Shown here: positions 46,001 through 50,829 of the stretch, one piece after another | How positions within the stretch are numbered: the first letter of the stretch is position 1 | Layout of the letters: the number at the start of each line of letters is the position of its first letter | NCBI GenBank assembly: GCA_028023455.1 | Contig: JAQFVV010012510.1 | Span: forward strand, 3,577,420-3,641,419 | Reading direction: 5' to 3' | Length of the DNA stretch: 64,000 nt | Source: Epiperipatus broadwayi | Taxonomy: Eukaryota > Onychophora > Udeonychophora > Euonychophora > Peripatidae | Notes under the pieces: model-generated | The model's database searches: none | Told to the model about the DNA's origin: nothing | The model's input: the letters and a program-made list of their open reading frames with translations, nothing else | Made by a program: the position numbers and the translations under genes

Positions 46001-47609
46001 TATTTGCAACTTGTTGAATCGATTTTGTGAGGTTGAATATGTATATATTTTAGTGGCATTTTTTAAATTGGATTTTAATTAAAGCTTTTGAAAGTTTTAG
46101 TGAATTTTTGCATGGAAGCACTCATTCTGTTTAATACATGGATGCTTTGTCCCTGATATATATTTTTACAGATTATGGTGAAAATTTTAATTATAAGCTT
46201 TTATAAATTATATTAAGATATTTGCAAGAAATAGCAAACTATCATTGATGATTAGATTTCTGTTTGGTCGTAATAGTGTTTTTTAGCAGAGAATTTAACA
46301 TACAATGACATAATTGTTTTGCAACAATTTTATCCTATATCTTTTAAGAACATCTTTGATATATATTATAGATAATATAACCATTTTTGACTTCCTGTTT
46401 TTTTAAATGTATGCATATACAAATGATAAATAAAATAATAACATCTATCATATTATTACTATATTTTAGAAATTAACTGACCTAGGAAATTGACACCAGA
46501 CCTTTTTCAATTTCTGAATTATTGTTTTCCAAAATCATCTAAATTTTTAAATTGTCCTTCTCAAGGTTGGTGTTTGTTTTGATTAAAGATGAGATAATAA
46601 AACAGGGTTCGGGCATTAGTAATTACTGAGAGCAATTAATAAGTATTAAGAAGTATTGGAAGTTAACCTCAAAATCAAAGTGATCAATTTACATTTAAAC
46701 ATTTAGTGTCTATTGAAAACAACTTCATGATCTTCACAAGCAAAATATTTCTGGCTGAGATCCCATTTCAGAATGGCAAATTTTGATGTTATTATTAGAA
46801 TTCAGAAGCAGTAGTATCATAAAAATGTGAATTGGATGATGGGTCAATTGAAAGTCATTCTATGATCATGGGTCGTTAATTTTTCTTTTTCCGACCATTG
46901 AAATATATTCTGTCTAGCAATCACGAAAATATGCTTATTAACCAGATGATCTTTCCATCTAATAAAAATAGTGGTGAAACTGCCATGATTTGAGCAGCCA
47001 TATTCTTTCCTTTATGTAGATTCATTATAACTGCAAATGGTAATACTCCAATTTATGCGAGCTATGAAGTCAAATATCGATTCGAGAGTCATGATCACAT
47101 TATTATGCATCTTCCACAGACTGTCTGATTTAAATATTGAGCAATTTTAAATGAGTGTGGGGTTAATATTTTCTATGATATCTTTCAAAAAAATTTGAAT
47201 CTTTTTTATGAAGAATAATTTAATATGCCTTCAGATAGTGTTTAAATATTATATAATTCTGTTCTGCATGGGATCCATACCATTTTTGATTTAAATACTA
47301 TTCTTTACTATATTAATAAATTTATCACAAATGTTCTTTTTATTTTGTCCAACTACTGTACATACATGTGTGACTTGTTATTTTATATCTTGTATTTTTT
47401 TATAATTAAAAGTTTATTATGCCTCTTCTTAATATTTTTTATTTTTATTTTAGTTGGGTATACCAGCTATTGGATTTTCTCCTCTGAATAATACTCCAAT
47501 TCTTCTCCATGACCACAATGAATTCATAAACAAGGAAGTATTTTTAAATGGAATTAATATTTATTATGATTTAATCATCTCATTGGCGAACACACCAATA
47601 GAAAAATAA
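3976..47609 (+). CDS. ACY1: Aminoacylase-1 (N-acyl-L-amino-acid amidohydrolase), C-terminal five exons, 5' part outside window
   Basis: Join 3976-4013, 15633-15701, 28588-28667, 44507-44567, 47454-47609. Aminoacylase-1 is a cytosolic, homodimeric zinc enzyme of peptidase family M20 that hydrolyses N-acyl-L-amino acids. The joined exons give about 134 residues that I align from memory, almost without gaps, to the last third of animal ACY1: the end of the dimerisation (lid) domain, then the C-terminal catalytic segment with PAATDGRFLRA, GFSPLNNTP and LLHDHNE. The first His of HDH corresponds to the last zinc ligand (His373 in human). All internal junctions have AG/GT sites and matching phases, with no stop or frameshift, so the gene looks functional. 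Introns are 11.6, 12.9, 15.8 and 2.9 kb and are full of retroelements. The missing N-terminal exons should lie before position 1, since 1-2775 is LINE sequence and 2776-3975 shows no exon. Confidence 0.93.
4385..4440 (-). repeat. Penelope-type terminal hairpin (family D), downstream of GIY-YIG fragment
   Basis: Read on the - strand, a stem AAGC/GCTT is followed by GAAAGCGCTAAGC. GAAA followed by GC-loop-GC-U resembles the 3' half of a hammerhead (GAAA, 2-bp stem III, UH). The CUGANGA half is not canonical here (TTATGA). It lies about 90 nt beyond the end of the GIY-YIG reading frame, as expected for the pLTR of a Penelope-like element. A related hairpin is at 24760-24803. Confidence 0.45.
4532..4852 (-). 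pseudogene. Penelope-like element GIY-YIG endonuclease fragment
   Basis: An open frame of about 106 residues with no ATG start. It reads VYQIQCPQAGCRVSYYGET, then K-x-ITKRASQH, and further on EHEKATGHRFE. This is the C-terminal GIY-YIG nuclease domain of Penelope-like retroelements: VYxIxC-x2-4-C...Y-GET...R...EH, with the Cys pair ahead of the YYGET motif, the Arg/His helix and a downstream Glu region. In intact elements the domain nicks target DNA and follows the reverse transcriptase. No RT is detectable upstream (above 4853), so this is a 5'-truncated copy. It ends in a terminal hairpin at 4385-4440. The intact frame over this domain suggests modest age. Confidence 0.8.
5136..5382 (+). 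mobile_element. Family A hammerhead retroelement insertion (10-bp TSD)
   Basis: Ends are inverted (CAAAACAGGCAAAACTCTCT at left, its complement AGAGAGTTTTGCCTGTTT at right). Direct repeats TTCTTACAAT at 5126-5135 and 5383-5392 look like target duplication. One hammerhead-like core lies on the + strand. No coding sequence. Confidence 0.75.
5217..5276 (+). ncRNA. Degenerate hammerhead ribozyme, family A
   Basis: Stem I outer strand ATCCAAGGCTCCTCA, core CTGACAA (one change from CUGANGA), stem II GGC-CACAA-GCC, then GAAAACTAGTC with an extra A, then TGGGGATATTGGAT. The inactivating changes are G to A in the core and the A insertion. Confidence 0.6.
5540..8295 (-). mobile_element. Decayed RTE-type LINE copy (R2)
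   Basis: Reverse complement matches the 52522-55769 element. The 3' tail (ATTGATAATGG-like, here TATCGATCTATTGCAGGATG on +) is at 5565-5595, RT is around 6000-6950, endonuclease at 7380-7790 and the 5' leader up to about 8295. Stops and indels throughout. A family A remnant interrupts it at 6988-7145. Confidence 0.8.
6988..7145. mobile_element. Family A remnant (hairpin only) inside LINE R2
   Basis: The inverted ends of family A (AGTAGTGCCACCAAG ... TTGGTGGCACTACTGTATGG) surround a short loop, with no ribozyme. It is flanked by ACATTTCATGA at 6977-6987 and ACATTTTATGA at 7146-7156, an 11-bp duplication with one later change. These bases are LINE sequence. Confidence 0.7.
8612..8686 (-). ncRNA. 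tRNA-derived segment (pol III A and B boxes) in palindrome
   Basis: On the - strand, GACTCAGTTGGTTAGAGCAT is a textbook A-box/D-arm. About 38 nt later, TAGGTTCGATTCCCA is a B box/T-arm. No acceptor stem can be formed, so it is tRNA-derived rather than a tRNA gene. The opposite arm (8690-8755, +) has decayed boxes. It may provide an internal pol III promoter. Confidence 0.65.
8787..8827 (+). ncRNA. Hammerhead-like motif, family F
   Basis: CTGAAGA, stem GAGA/TCTC with a 13-nt loop, then GAAAC ATT GTG. All core blocks are in order, but position 17 would be G, which hammerheads do not cleave. The mirror copy on the - strand (about 8551-8595) also has GAAACATTGTG. Probably inactive or a different fold. 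Confidence 0.4.
9162..9228 (-). ncRNA. Hammerhead ribozyme, family B, canonical core
   Basis: Read on -, stem I strand GATGATCTTGATCAA is followed by CTGATGA (9203-9209). Stem II is GTGCT-GGTTC-AGCAC (five perfect pairs, closing G-C), then GAAA. Stem III is AT-GCAG-AT with cleavage base A, then stem I strand TTGGAGATCATTT. Stem I pairs AACT/TTGG next to the core and, beyond a small internal loop, CTAGTA with GATCAT. All invariant core bases are present. Confidence 0.85.
9405..9470 (+). ncRNA. Hammerhead ribozyme, family B
   Basis: CTGAAGA at 9422-9428 (N7 = A is allowed), stem II GTGCT-GGTTC-AGCCC with one mismatch, GAAA at 9444-9447, stem III AT-ACAT-AT, cleavage base A, stem I TTGGAGATCATTT pairing with GGTGATCTGGACCAA. 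Likely weakened by the stem II mismatch. Confidence 0.75.
9610..10880. other. Unassigned intronic stretch
   Basis: A+T-rich sequence in which I see no repeat family or exon. Short AT microsatellites only. Confidence 0.35.
10890..12070. other. G+C-richer, CpG-containing island of unknown origin
   Basis: Base composition shifts sharply here, and 11570-11880 approaches even base use, with many CG dinucleotides. No exon of a known gene, rRNA or tRNA was recognised. It may be part of an unclassified mobile element, or a regulatory/CpG-type region within ACY1 intron 1. Neither LTRs nor TIRs bounding the whole block were found. Confidence 0.4.
11701..11880 (+). CDS. Small unassigned open frame in G+C-rich island (59 codons)
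   Basis: ATG at 11701, TAA at 11878-11880; the frame stays open upstream to 11647. The product begins MSITRDKRSVSQFASWLRDG and is rich in Arg, Ser and His, unlike the low-complexity frames elsewhere. I recognise no family. It may simply reflect the lack of stop codons in G+C-richer DNA. Confidence 0.2.
   Translation: MSITRDKRSVSQFASWLRDGRQALREHYHVRLCRTTGVNSTLENPEHSRRGMSHRGFKT
12108..12182. repeat. Perfect 14-bp hairpin
   Basis: TGAATGCGTGTCGA at 12108-12121 and its exact complement TCGACACGCATTCA at 12169-12182, with a 47-nt A+T-rich loop. It sits at the edge of the G+C-richer island. Function unknown. Confidence 0.6.
12800..13655. other. Unassigned intronic stretch
   Basis: Nothing recognised apart from an AT dinucleotide run near 13388-13412. 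Confidence 0.35.
13660..13740 (-). ncRNA. Degenerate family B hammerhead fragment
   Basis: On -, ATGAAGA is followed by GTGCTGGTTCAGCA and AAAATGCAT, recognisably the family B ribozyme. The G of GAAA and part of the CUGANGA core are lost. A solitary decayed arm. Confidence 0.5.
14370..14496. repeat. Near-perfect inverted repeat
   Basis: Arms TAAACCTATTATTATAAAGTGCTGAAAACTTTGAAATTATTCAAA and its complement (written here only as positions 14370-14413 and 14453-14496) differ at one base pair. A related arm lies at 14068-14125, so this is a dispersed foldback family. Confidence 0.7.
15011..15306. repeat. Foldback containing family S and family A traces
   Basis: Arms 15011-15055 and 15262-15306 pair (TGTACTGTTATATTAAATCA and complement). 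Inside, 15130-15255 resembles the arm of family S (AAGATAAGAGC...TCTTATCTTT...ATTTATAGGCC). The stretch AGCACTACTATATGGAGAGT resembles the end of family A. Confidence 0.6.
15633..15701 (+). CDS. ACY1: ACY1 exon b (EFDKQLQMW...EGIEYEFAQ)
   Basis: Acceptor AG at 15631-15632 after a T/AT run, donor GTAAGT at 15702. It is phase 0 at both ends and encodes 23 residues, starting EFDKQLQMW and ending EGIEYEFAQ. This matches the family's F-EQLQ-W ... GEGV-LEFAQ segment in spacing and order. No stops; it continues exon a without a gap in the alignment. Confidence 0.93.
15710..18040. other. ACY1 intron 2, no recognisable element
   Basis: A+T-rich intron sequence. I see no ribozyme family, LINE or exon here. 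Confidence 0.35.
18048..18330. repeat. Two-copy tandem repeat, about 142-bp period
   Basis: TCAAATATTGGTTTGAGGAA occurs at about 18051 and 18194. The following sequence (GATGATCT, ATTACTT, GAAATATTA, ATTCTTC, CCATA-TTCA, ATGTTTATAATTTT) is repeated in order with scattered substitutions. Confidence 0.75.
18541..19041. repeat. Dispersed foldback family H
   Basis: CCAATTAAAATTGACAGCAC...AAAACCACATGA near 18553, a second copy near 18838-18885 and an inverted copy at 18981-19035 form a foldback. Further copies occur at 20000-20045, 49303-49352, 49660-49710 and 50090-50150. No ribozyme or coding region was recognised. Confidence 0.55.
19557..19864. mobile_element. Family A hammerhead retroelement insertion (13-bp TSD)
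   Basis: AATTGCTATAGTT is repeated exactly at 19544-19556 and 19865-19877. The ends are the family A inverted ends (CTCTCTACATATTGCCA; GAGAGTTTTGCCTGTTT), the right end continuing to AAGAAATGGTGATCATGTG. The central ribozyme is on the - strand and intact. Confidence 0.85.
19650..19708 (-). ncRNA. Hammerhead ribozyme, family A, intact core
   Basis: On -: ATCCAAAACTCCTCA, CTGACGA (complement at 19687-19693), stem II GGC-CACAA-GCC, GAAA, stem III AC-TA-GT with cleavage base C (a GUC site), then TGGGGATATTGGAT. Stem I forms six pairs at the core (CTCCTCA with TGGGGA, one G-U), a small internal loop, then six more (ATCCAA with TTGGAT). A caveat is that the base of stem II is A opposite A rather than G-C, in all family A copies. 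Confidence 0.75.
20777..23385 (+). mobile_element. 5'-truncated RTE LINE (R3) nested in R4
   Basis: Begins at a consensus point just inside the endonuclease start (GAAGGAAGATTGCAAGAA) and runs to the 3' tail GATAATGGTTGATGACGAT. AAAAC flanks both junctions (left end near 20772, right near 23372), a possible short target duplication. Reading frames for endonuclease (GDFNARIG near 21142), RT and the C-terminal domain are recognisable but frameshifted. About 85 nt are missing near 22594, between QGD and the next block. Confidence 0.85.
23757..24281 (+). mobile_element. Family A insertion, full unit (14-bp TSD)
   Basis: TATTTTTTATTCTC occurs at 23743-23756 and 24282-24295. The left 60 nt are an inverted copy of the unit end. 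A complete unit then runs from TTTGCCTGTTT near 23817 to the same string near 24272, giving a period of 455 nt. It is inserted in LINE R4. It holds one hammerhead with a single core change. Confidence 0.85.
24122..24180 (+). ncRNA. Hammerhead ribozyme, family A, one core mutation
   Basis: ATCCAAGGCTCCTCA, CTAACGA (24137-24143; G to A in the invariant core), stem II GGC-CACAA-GCC, GAAA, AC-TA-GT, cleavage base T, TGGGGATATTGGAT. The core change should abolish cleavage; everything else is preserved. Confidence 0.65.
24690..24815 (-). repeat. Penelope-type terminal fragment (family D) inside LINE R4
   Basis: On -, GAGGC-AAAAG-GCCTC is followed by GAAA and GCGCTTAGCG, like the hairpin beyond the GIY-YIG fragment at 4385-4440. 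LINE similarity stops near 24690 and resumes near 24815 after a gap in the consensus, so insertion came with a small deletion. Confidence 0.5.
27296..27323 (-). ncRNA. Degenerate hammerhead-like motif, family C
   Basis: On -: CTGAGGA, A, GATTG-CAAGA-TAGTC, TAAAC. The core order is kept; the G of GAAA is lost. Confidence 0.35.
27631..27700 (-). ncRNA. Hammerhead ribozyme, family B, core intact, stem II weakened
   Basis: CTGATGA (complement 27672-27678), stem II TTGCT-GGTTT-AACAT with one mismatch, GAAA, AT-ACAT-AT, base A, TTGGTGATTATT. The stem I partner is AATAGTAATCTAGACCAA. Confidence 0.7.
27943..28005 (+). ncRNA. Hammerhead ribozyme, family B, GAAA changed to AAAA
   Basis: CTGATGA at 27959-27965, stem II TGCT-GGTTT-AGCA, then AAAA instead of GAAA, AT-ACGT-AT, base A, TTGGTGATTATT. 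Loss of the invariant G12 should inactivate it. Confidence 0.65.
28588..28667 (+). CDS. ACY1: ACY1 exon c (KVMDQTLSPTSTDNVWW...)
   Basis: Acceptor AG at 28586-28587, donor GTAATT at 28668. It encodes 26 residues plus two bases of an Arg codon (AG|A) completed by the next exon. The PTSTDNVWWRAF segment corresponds to PT-DSNPWWAAF of vertebrate ACY1, where the tandem Trp is typical. The phase fits exon d exactly. Confidence 0.92.
28727..28880. mobile_element. Short family A insertion, ribozyme lost (14-bp TSD)
   Basis: TGATTATTTTTGCA at 28713-28726 and 28881-28894. It contains both inverted ends (CATACAGTAGTGCCACT; GTGGTGCTACTGTATG) and a duplicated CATCCATTGATTACT, but no hammerhead. It lies 60 nt after ACY1 exon c. 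Confidence 0.8.
28895..30320. other. ACY1 intron 3, no recognisable element
   Basis: Nothing classified in this stretch. Confidence 0.3.
30416..30523 (-). mobile_element. Short hammerhead-bearing insertion nested in family S (8-bp TSD)
   Basis: TTGACTAT flanks it at 30408-30415 and 30524-30531; the other arm of the foldback lacks it. On - it holds a hammerhead-like core at 30487-30514. Confidence 0.65.
30487..30514 (-). ncRNA. Hammerhead-like ribozyme, family C, best core
   Basis: On -: CTGATGA (complement TCATCAG 30508-30514), one A, stem II GACTG-CTGCA-CAGTC (perfect), GAAA, then CTGTA. Invariant blocks are exact. Deviations are the unpaired A before stem II and a minimal stem III (one A-U pair over a CTG triloop). 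The same plan recurs near 1304, 48140-48385 and 59578. Confidence 0.6.
31316..31600. repeat. Two-copy tandem repeat, about 216-bp period
   Basis: TTGTTGTCTTAATCA followed by a T-run and ACAT-TTGATAATAAT occurs near 31337 and 31552, with diverged sequence before each. Confidence 0.5.
31630..32098. repeat. Long diverged palindrome
   Basis: Left end AATAATATGTAAAAAAAATT near 31639 pairs with AATTTTTTTACATATTATTT near 32076. Internal blocks (AATCTAGAATTGTTATAAAA near 31797; TTTTATAACAAGTCTAGATT near 31933) also pair. No ribozyme seen. Confidence 0.6.
33202..33260 (-). ncRNA. Hammerhead ribozyme, family A, GAAA changed to GATA
   Basis: CTGATGA present, stem II AGC-CACAA-GCT (compensatory relative to GGC/GCC), then GATAC instead of GAAAC, TA, GTC, TGGGGATATTGGAT. 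The core A to T change should inactivate it. Confidence 0.65.
33565..33623 (+). ncRNA. Hammerhead ribozyme, family A, intact core
   Basis: ATCCAAGGCTCCTCA, CTGACGA, A, stem II AGC-CACAA-GCT, A, GAAA, AC-TA-GT, cleavage base C, TGGGAATATTGGAT. Stem I has one weakened pair (G to A). All catalytic core bases are kept. Confidence 0.75.
33745..34880. other. ACY1 intron 3, no recognisable element
   Basis: Nothing classified. Confidence 0.3.
34900..35500 (+). repeat. LTR-like, G-richer segment with internal triplication
   Basis: A TATA-like box (TATAAATAG, 34920-34928) precedes about 350 nt of more G-rich sequence. Then come three imperfect repeats of about 60 nt (GGGAAGTTAAACAAAGTGAACTATA-like, 35300-35470), each with an AT run and GTGTTG. 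It resembles a solo LTR or promoter region, but I cannot define ends or a target duplication. Confidence 0.3.
35510..37220. other. ACY1 intron 3, no recognisable element
   Basis: A+T-rich sequence with AT microsatellites (35884-35900, 36005-36018). Nothing else classified. Confidence 0.3.
37227..37533. repeat. TIR-type element, G+C-richer interior
   Basis: Ends pair: AGCTGCTAAATCCCACTCGA...GGCGC...TTTTCACGCTAAAA (37228-37272) and the complement at 37489-37533. The interior has CpG-rich words (GCGACGCGACAT, GTCGGCCGCGG). It could be a non-autonomous DNA transposon; no target duplication was identified. Confidence 0.5.
38563..38621 (-). ncRNA. Hammerhead ribozyme, family A, intact core
   Basis: On -: CTGATGA (complement 38600-38606), stem II AGC-CACAA-GCT, GAAA, AC-TA-GT, cleavage base C, TGGGGATATT. 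The inner stem I (TTCCTCA with TGGGGA) is kept; the outer stem has two mismatches. Confidence 0.72.
39006..39059 (+). ncRNA. Degenerate hammerhead, family A
   Basis: ATGATGA replaces CTGATGA, stem II AGC/GGT has a mismatch, and GAAACTAGTCTGGGGATATT is kept. Confidence 0.5.
39867..40566. mobile_element. Foldback family S, young inverted circularly permuted dimer (12-bp TSD)
   Basis: AAGAACTTTATA occurs at 39855-39866 and 40567-40578. The first half (39867-40214) is the reverse complement of tail-plus-arm; the second (40215-40566) is arm-plus-tail. Both unit junctions are therefore present and the unit is about 346 nt. The halves differ at only about three positions. No open frame. It lies in ACY1 intron 3. 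Confidence 0.92.
40067..40096 (+). ncRNA. Conserved structured hairpin in family S unit
   Basis: ACTCG...CGAGT encloses a second stem ATC-TTTC-GAT preceded by CGAA. In the older copy (30700-30731) the pairs are ACTTA...TAAGT and ATT-TTGC-AAT, i.e. compensatory changes in both stems. GAAATC-loop-GATTT resembles the GAAA/stem III part of a hammerhead, but no CUGANGA partner was found. Confidence 0.5.
41590..42545 (+). pseudogene. Ty3/gypsy-type integrase remnant
   Basis: A decayed frame containing, in order: an HxH/zinc-finger-like trace; the core start RIYIDHSSP followed by KQFLIVVIVYFKCIE (first catalytic Asp in IDH); NGTTFM (the second Asp region, Asp itself lost); YFTPRAIQTEKLVQ (the glutamate block); then a chromodomain-like C-terminal tail near 42290-42420 with NPG and LKLRPVWHKC. 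Multiple frameshifts and stops. A short purine tract (GATGGGGGA, near 42527) could be the polypurine tract. No LTR pair or other pol domains were confirmed. Confidence 0.7.
43397..43975. repeat. Diverged direct duplication (two copies, about 353 bp apart)
   Basis: AAGTGTAATAATG...AAACAGTCAACA...TTTCAAACTGTTGT...CCACCTTTATTAATGGT...GTTTAAATAAACCTCTTTAA occurs at 43397-43650 and 43750-43970 in the same order. Confidence 0.8.
44507..44567 (+). CDS. ACY1: ACY1 exon d (NMDIKLEIFPAATDGRFLRA)
   Basis: Acceptor AG at 44505-44506, donor GTAAGT at 44568. One base completes the split Arg codon, then 20 residues end in PAATDGRFLRA. This is the highly conserved PAATD-R-IRA block that begins the final part of the catalytic domain. 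The last Arg aligns with human Arg353, the position of a known ACY1-deficiency variant. The phase leads cleanly into the terminal exon. Confidence 0.94.
47454..47609 (+). CDS. ACY1: ACY1 terminal exon with stop (LGIPAIGFSPLNNTP...LLHDHNE)
   Basis: Acceptor AG at 47452-47453 after a T-rich tract. It has 51 codons then TAA at 47607-47609. It opens LGIPAIGFSPLNNTPILLHD and continues through HNE and FLNGINIYYDLI. GFSP-N-TP-LLHDH is the most diagnostic ACY1 stretch; the first His of HDH is the predicted zinc ligand. The C terminus is about three residues shorter than human. Poly(A) signals follow within 200 nt. Confidence 0.96.
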   Translation: MGIPAIGFSPLNNTPILLHDHNEFINKEVFLNGINIYYDLIISLANTPIEK

Positions 47610-47772
47610 GTTGAACATTGTTTGTTTAGAGAAATGTAAAAAAGAGGGAGTTTAAAAGGAAGAGACCAACAAACATTTATATATATCAGCAGAAAATTCT
47701 GGACAGTCAGTTTGAAATATGTTATTTTTTAAAAAAAAGAAAATCTATTTTAATTGAAATTTTATTTAAAAT

Positions 47773-47801
47773 AATAAATCATGTTTGTAATTGTAAATAA
47801 A
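47773..47801 (+). terminator. Candidate ACY1 poly(A) signals
   Basis: Two AATAAA hexamers, 47773-47778 and 47796-47801, lie 164 and 187 nt after the ACY1 stop on the coding strand. The hexamer is common by chance in DNA this A+T-rich, so use of either is inferred from position only. Confidence 0.5.
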
Positions 47802-48074
47802 TATTTAAAAACTATTAATGAAAAAACCACTGTGTAAAAGAATGTAAATAATAAATCACTTGAGAAATTTCAAAAGCAACATTTTTTTGGGTTAAAAATA
47901 AAAATTAAGTTCATAAATTTGGAAATATACGTCTTCCATTGTAAGATTTTTTTTTTAAAATAGTGTATATGTAATCAATTAATAATTCAACTGTCTTGCT
48001 TTTACCATTCTAACATGAAAGTCATTTTTATGTATTATGTATCAAATTAGAATTGCTAATATGTATATACAATA

Positions 48075-48470
48075 TATCCAAACTACTTTGAACACTTTTT
48101 AGCAAAACTCTTTATTTGTACATATATACATATACTTATGTTTCTACTGTCTTGCAGTCTTCTTCATAGCCAATTTACTTTAATCTTTAATTAAAGTAAA
48201 TTGGCTCTGAAGAAGACTGCAGGACAGTCAAAACCACTTCGAACACTTTTTAGCAAAACTCTTTATTTGTACATATATACATACACCTACGTTTTGACTG
48301 TCCTGCAGTCTTTTTCAGAGCCAATTTACTTTAATCTTTAATTAAAGTTATTTGGCTCTGAAGAAGACTGCAGGACAGTCGGAACATAAATGTATGTATG
48401 TATATAGATACAAATAAAGAGTTTTGCTAAAAAGTGTTCGAAGTGATTTGGATAAATTGTATTTATATAG
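48075..48470. repeat. Alternating array of four hammerhead-like units (family C palindrome)
   Basis: Outer arms ATCCAAACTACTTTGAACAC (48076 on) and the complement near 48445-48465. Inside, four units alternate in orientation (-, +, -, +) about 70-90 nt apart, with GCAAAACTCTTTATTTGTAC and TTTACTTTAATCTTTAATTA repeated between them. Confidence 0.75.
48140..48385. ncRNA. Four degenerate hammerhead-like cores, family C
   Basis: Cores at 48140-48170 (-), 48207-48234 (+), 48291-48318 (-) and 48358-48385 (+). Each has CTGAAGA or a variant, A, GACTG-loop-CAGTC, and GAAAC/AAAAC/GGAAC. Stem II is kept in three, while GAAA is changed in three of four, so they are mostly inactive. Confidence 0.45.
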
Positions 48471-48680
48471 AATATTACAGCAAAATAAACAAAGTGTGAT
48501 TTTGGTTATATACAGTATTATTTAAATTTGATATAATCATAAATGACCATTGAAATACCCTCTATTGAGCTTTTTATGAAATAAGATATGAGATGATAAT
48601 AGCCTACATAAAAATAAATCAAAAGTTCTTTTATATATTTTTACGAATTATTTTTATTTTATTTTAAATTTATTACATGG

Positions 48681-48965
48681 CATTATTCAAAGAGATTTGA
48701 ACTCGGACTTTCAAGCACCCTACATCTATCCATTTCATCTTATACAACCTTTACACATAGCTACATACATGTAAATGACCTCCAATATACATATTTTGTA
48801 CTGAATCAGCACTCATCAGTTGGTCCAGATCATCATCTCCTACACACATATATAATCAGTACTCAGTTTATATTAAGATATTATAGTTGTAGAGAGCTTG
48901 AAAGTGTGGGTTCAAATTCCTTCTAATTACATTAAGTTCAGTATAGACAAATACTTGTATTTAAA
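48681..48965. mobile_element. Family B insertion (10-bp TSD)
   Basis: TATTACATGG at 48671-48680 and 48966-48975. Left end GAGATTTGAACTCGGACTTT, right end GTGGGTTCAAATTCC. One ribozyme on the - strand. Confidence 0.7.
48776..48838 (-). ncRNA. Degenerate hammerhead, family B
   Basis: CTGATGA (complement 48813-48819), stem II GTGCT-GATTC-AGTAC with one mismatch, AAAA instead of GAAA, AT-ATGT-AT, TTGGAGG. Confidence 0.6.
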
Positions 48966-49289
48966 TATTACATGGTTTTGTTTATATGTTAGTAGATAGT
49001 CTTTATATATATATATCCTCTTATCTCTTACTTAAAAATGAATTCATAGAAGTTGCTTTGATGCACCAACTCATTATGAATTTGGAAAGAAAAATTGTGA
49101 AATATTCAATGCAGATAATACAAGTTGTCATATTAATGAAATTGATGGAGTGAAGAATACAAATTCGACTTTATTAAAAAGGATTCATGAGAAAAGTTGG
49201 TTGAAAATTGGGAATTTGAATAAGGTATAAAATGAAAACATTGAAATTATAATTCAAATTTTCCATGCAATAAGCTATAATAAATCTTA

Positions 49290-50215
49290 AATTATGATAT
49301 AACCAGGCAAACACCAATTAAAATGGATAGTCCAATCTGAGATGTGTTACTTAACAATTAACATTACCCTTTGTCTGAGATCAATTAAAGCTAAAGAATG
49401 CTGCTTTTACTTCAGCTTTTATTTTAAGCAATCAAGATTATATACGAGTTATAAATCAAATCAGATATTTTTGTGTGTGAAAAGTTGAATATTCACAATT
49501 TATTTGAATCCCTACCAGTTACTATCCATCCCTCCATGAAAGTTATATATATTAATTTTTTTCATAGACTTAAGATGTAAACACTAAAATTATAATGGGA
49601 ATTTTCCATGTAATTTAAAGTAGAATAAACCTTGATCTATAACATAACTAAGTAATCATTAATAAAAATCCATAGTCCAAGCTGAATTACATAATCTATT
49701 AATTAACATAGGTTTGACTTTACTTAAGCTAAAGACCACTATTTTGAATTTAGCACTCACGATTATGTATAAATAGTAATTTAAACCAGATACTTTTAAG
49801 TCAGAATTTATGATTAATTACTCTGAATTTTCATCAGTAATTATGCACTTTCCATGAGAGTTGTATATATTAAATATTTTCATGGACTTGAGAAGTAATC
49901 ATTAAAATTTTAATAACCTTGCATTAAACTATAATAAACCTTCAGCTGTGAAAGTATTTAATTGAATATATATTACTCTCATGAAGAGATGCTTAATAAT
50001 TGGTGATCATTCAAAATATATGTGAATCATCAAATTCTTAGATGTAAAAAGATATTTTGACTGATTTATTATTCATGTATAATACTGATTGCTAGTTCAT
50101 GTGGTTCGGCTTAGACTATTGATTTTAATTCGTAGTTGTCTGGTTTCATTCCAGCTGAAGATTTATTCTAGTTTATCACATGGAACATTTTTAATATAAT
50201 TTCAATAAATCATTA
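49290..50215. repeat. Cluster of family H dispersed repeats
   Basis: Copies near 49303, 49660 and (inverted) 50090 share CAATTAAAATGGATAGTCCA-like sequence and TAATAAACCTT / AGTTTATCACATGG. They alternate in orientation. Confidence 0.45.
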
Positions 50216-50800
50216 TTTATTGCATTTTTAGATATAGGAAAGACTTATGATGGGTGGATAAAAATAGATTGTGAAGAAGTCTTAAAAATAAGATTAAACT
50301 TATGGTTATTAAAACTGATTAGGAGTCTAAAAGGTTATTTTTTTCAGTTGGGGACAAAGAATCAGTGAAAGTTAAGGATAAAATTAGATTGAAGCAGGGT
50401 TATCTATTATTACCTCTATTATTTATTTTGTTTCTAAGATAATTAGAAATTGGGATAGTAAAGTTTGGGTGGGAATTCCTACAGTTGGAATCAAAGAATA
50501 TGGCAATTCTTTTTTTTTTTTTTTGTAACTGTAATGACATTCTTTTGAAGACTGTGTAGAATATATGAAGTTGTTAATAAGGAAGTGTGAAGAAGTAGGA
50601 AAAAGTATGGAAATTAAAAGAAGGAAAATGTAACATCTTAGTATTTATCAAAAGGATAAAACTAAAAGATGGAAAATGGGAGATATAGGTGTTTAAGTAC
50701 TTTGTTAATTATAAAAAGGAACTGTACAAATAGTTAAGAATTAAAGTTGAGAAGGAAAGCAAAAAAAAAAAAATAGAATGTGATTGATTAAAAATCTAAC
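50216..50800 (+). pseudogene. Fragment of another non-LTR reverse transcriptase
   Basis: A broken frame reads KDKIRLKQGYLLLPLLFILF, resembling the RQG-SPLLF block of RT, then CEEVGKSMEIKRRK, like the segment after the FADD box. It differs from the RTE family here. The FADD box itself is obscured by a poly-T run at 50511-50524. Confidence 0.45.
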
Positions 50801-50829
50801 ATGTAGGTTAATTTGGAAATGGTGATGAT

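Noticed and set aside
45760-46059. Coding gene on the - strand (99-codon open frame)
   Set aside because: Poly-Lys/Phe/Ile composition from A/T runs; no recognisable domain.
48075-48470. CRISPR-like array
   Set aside because: Repeats alternate in orientation, spacers are also repeated, and the genome is eukaryotic.
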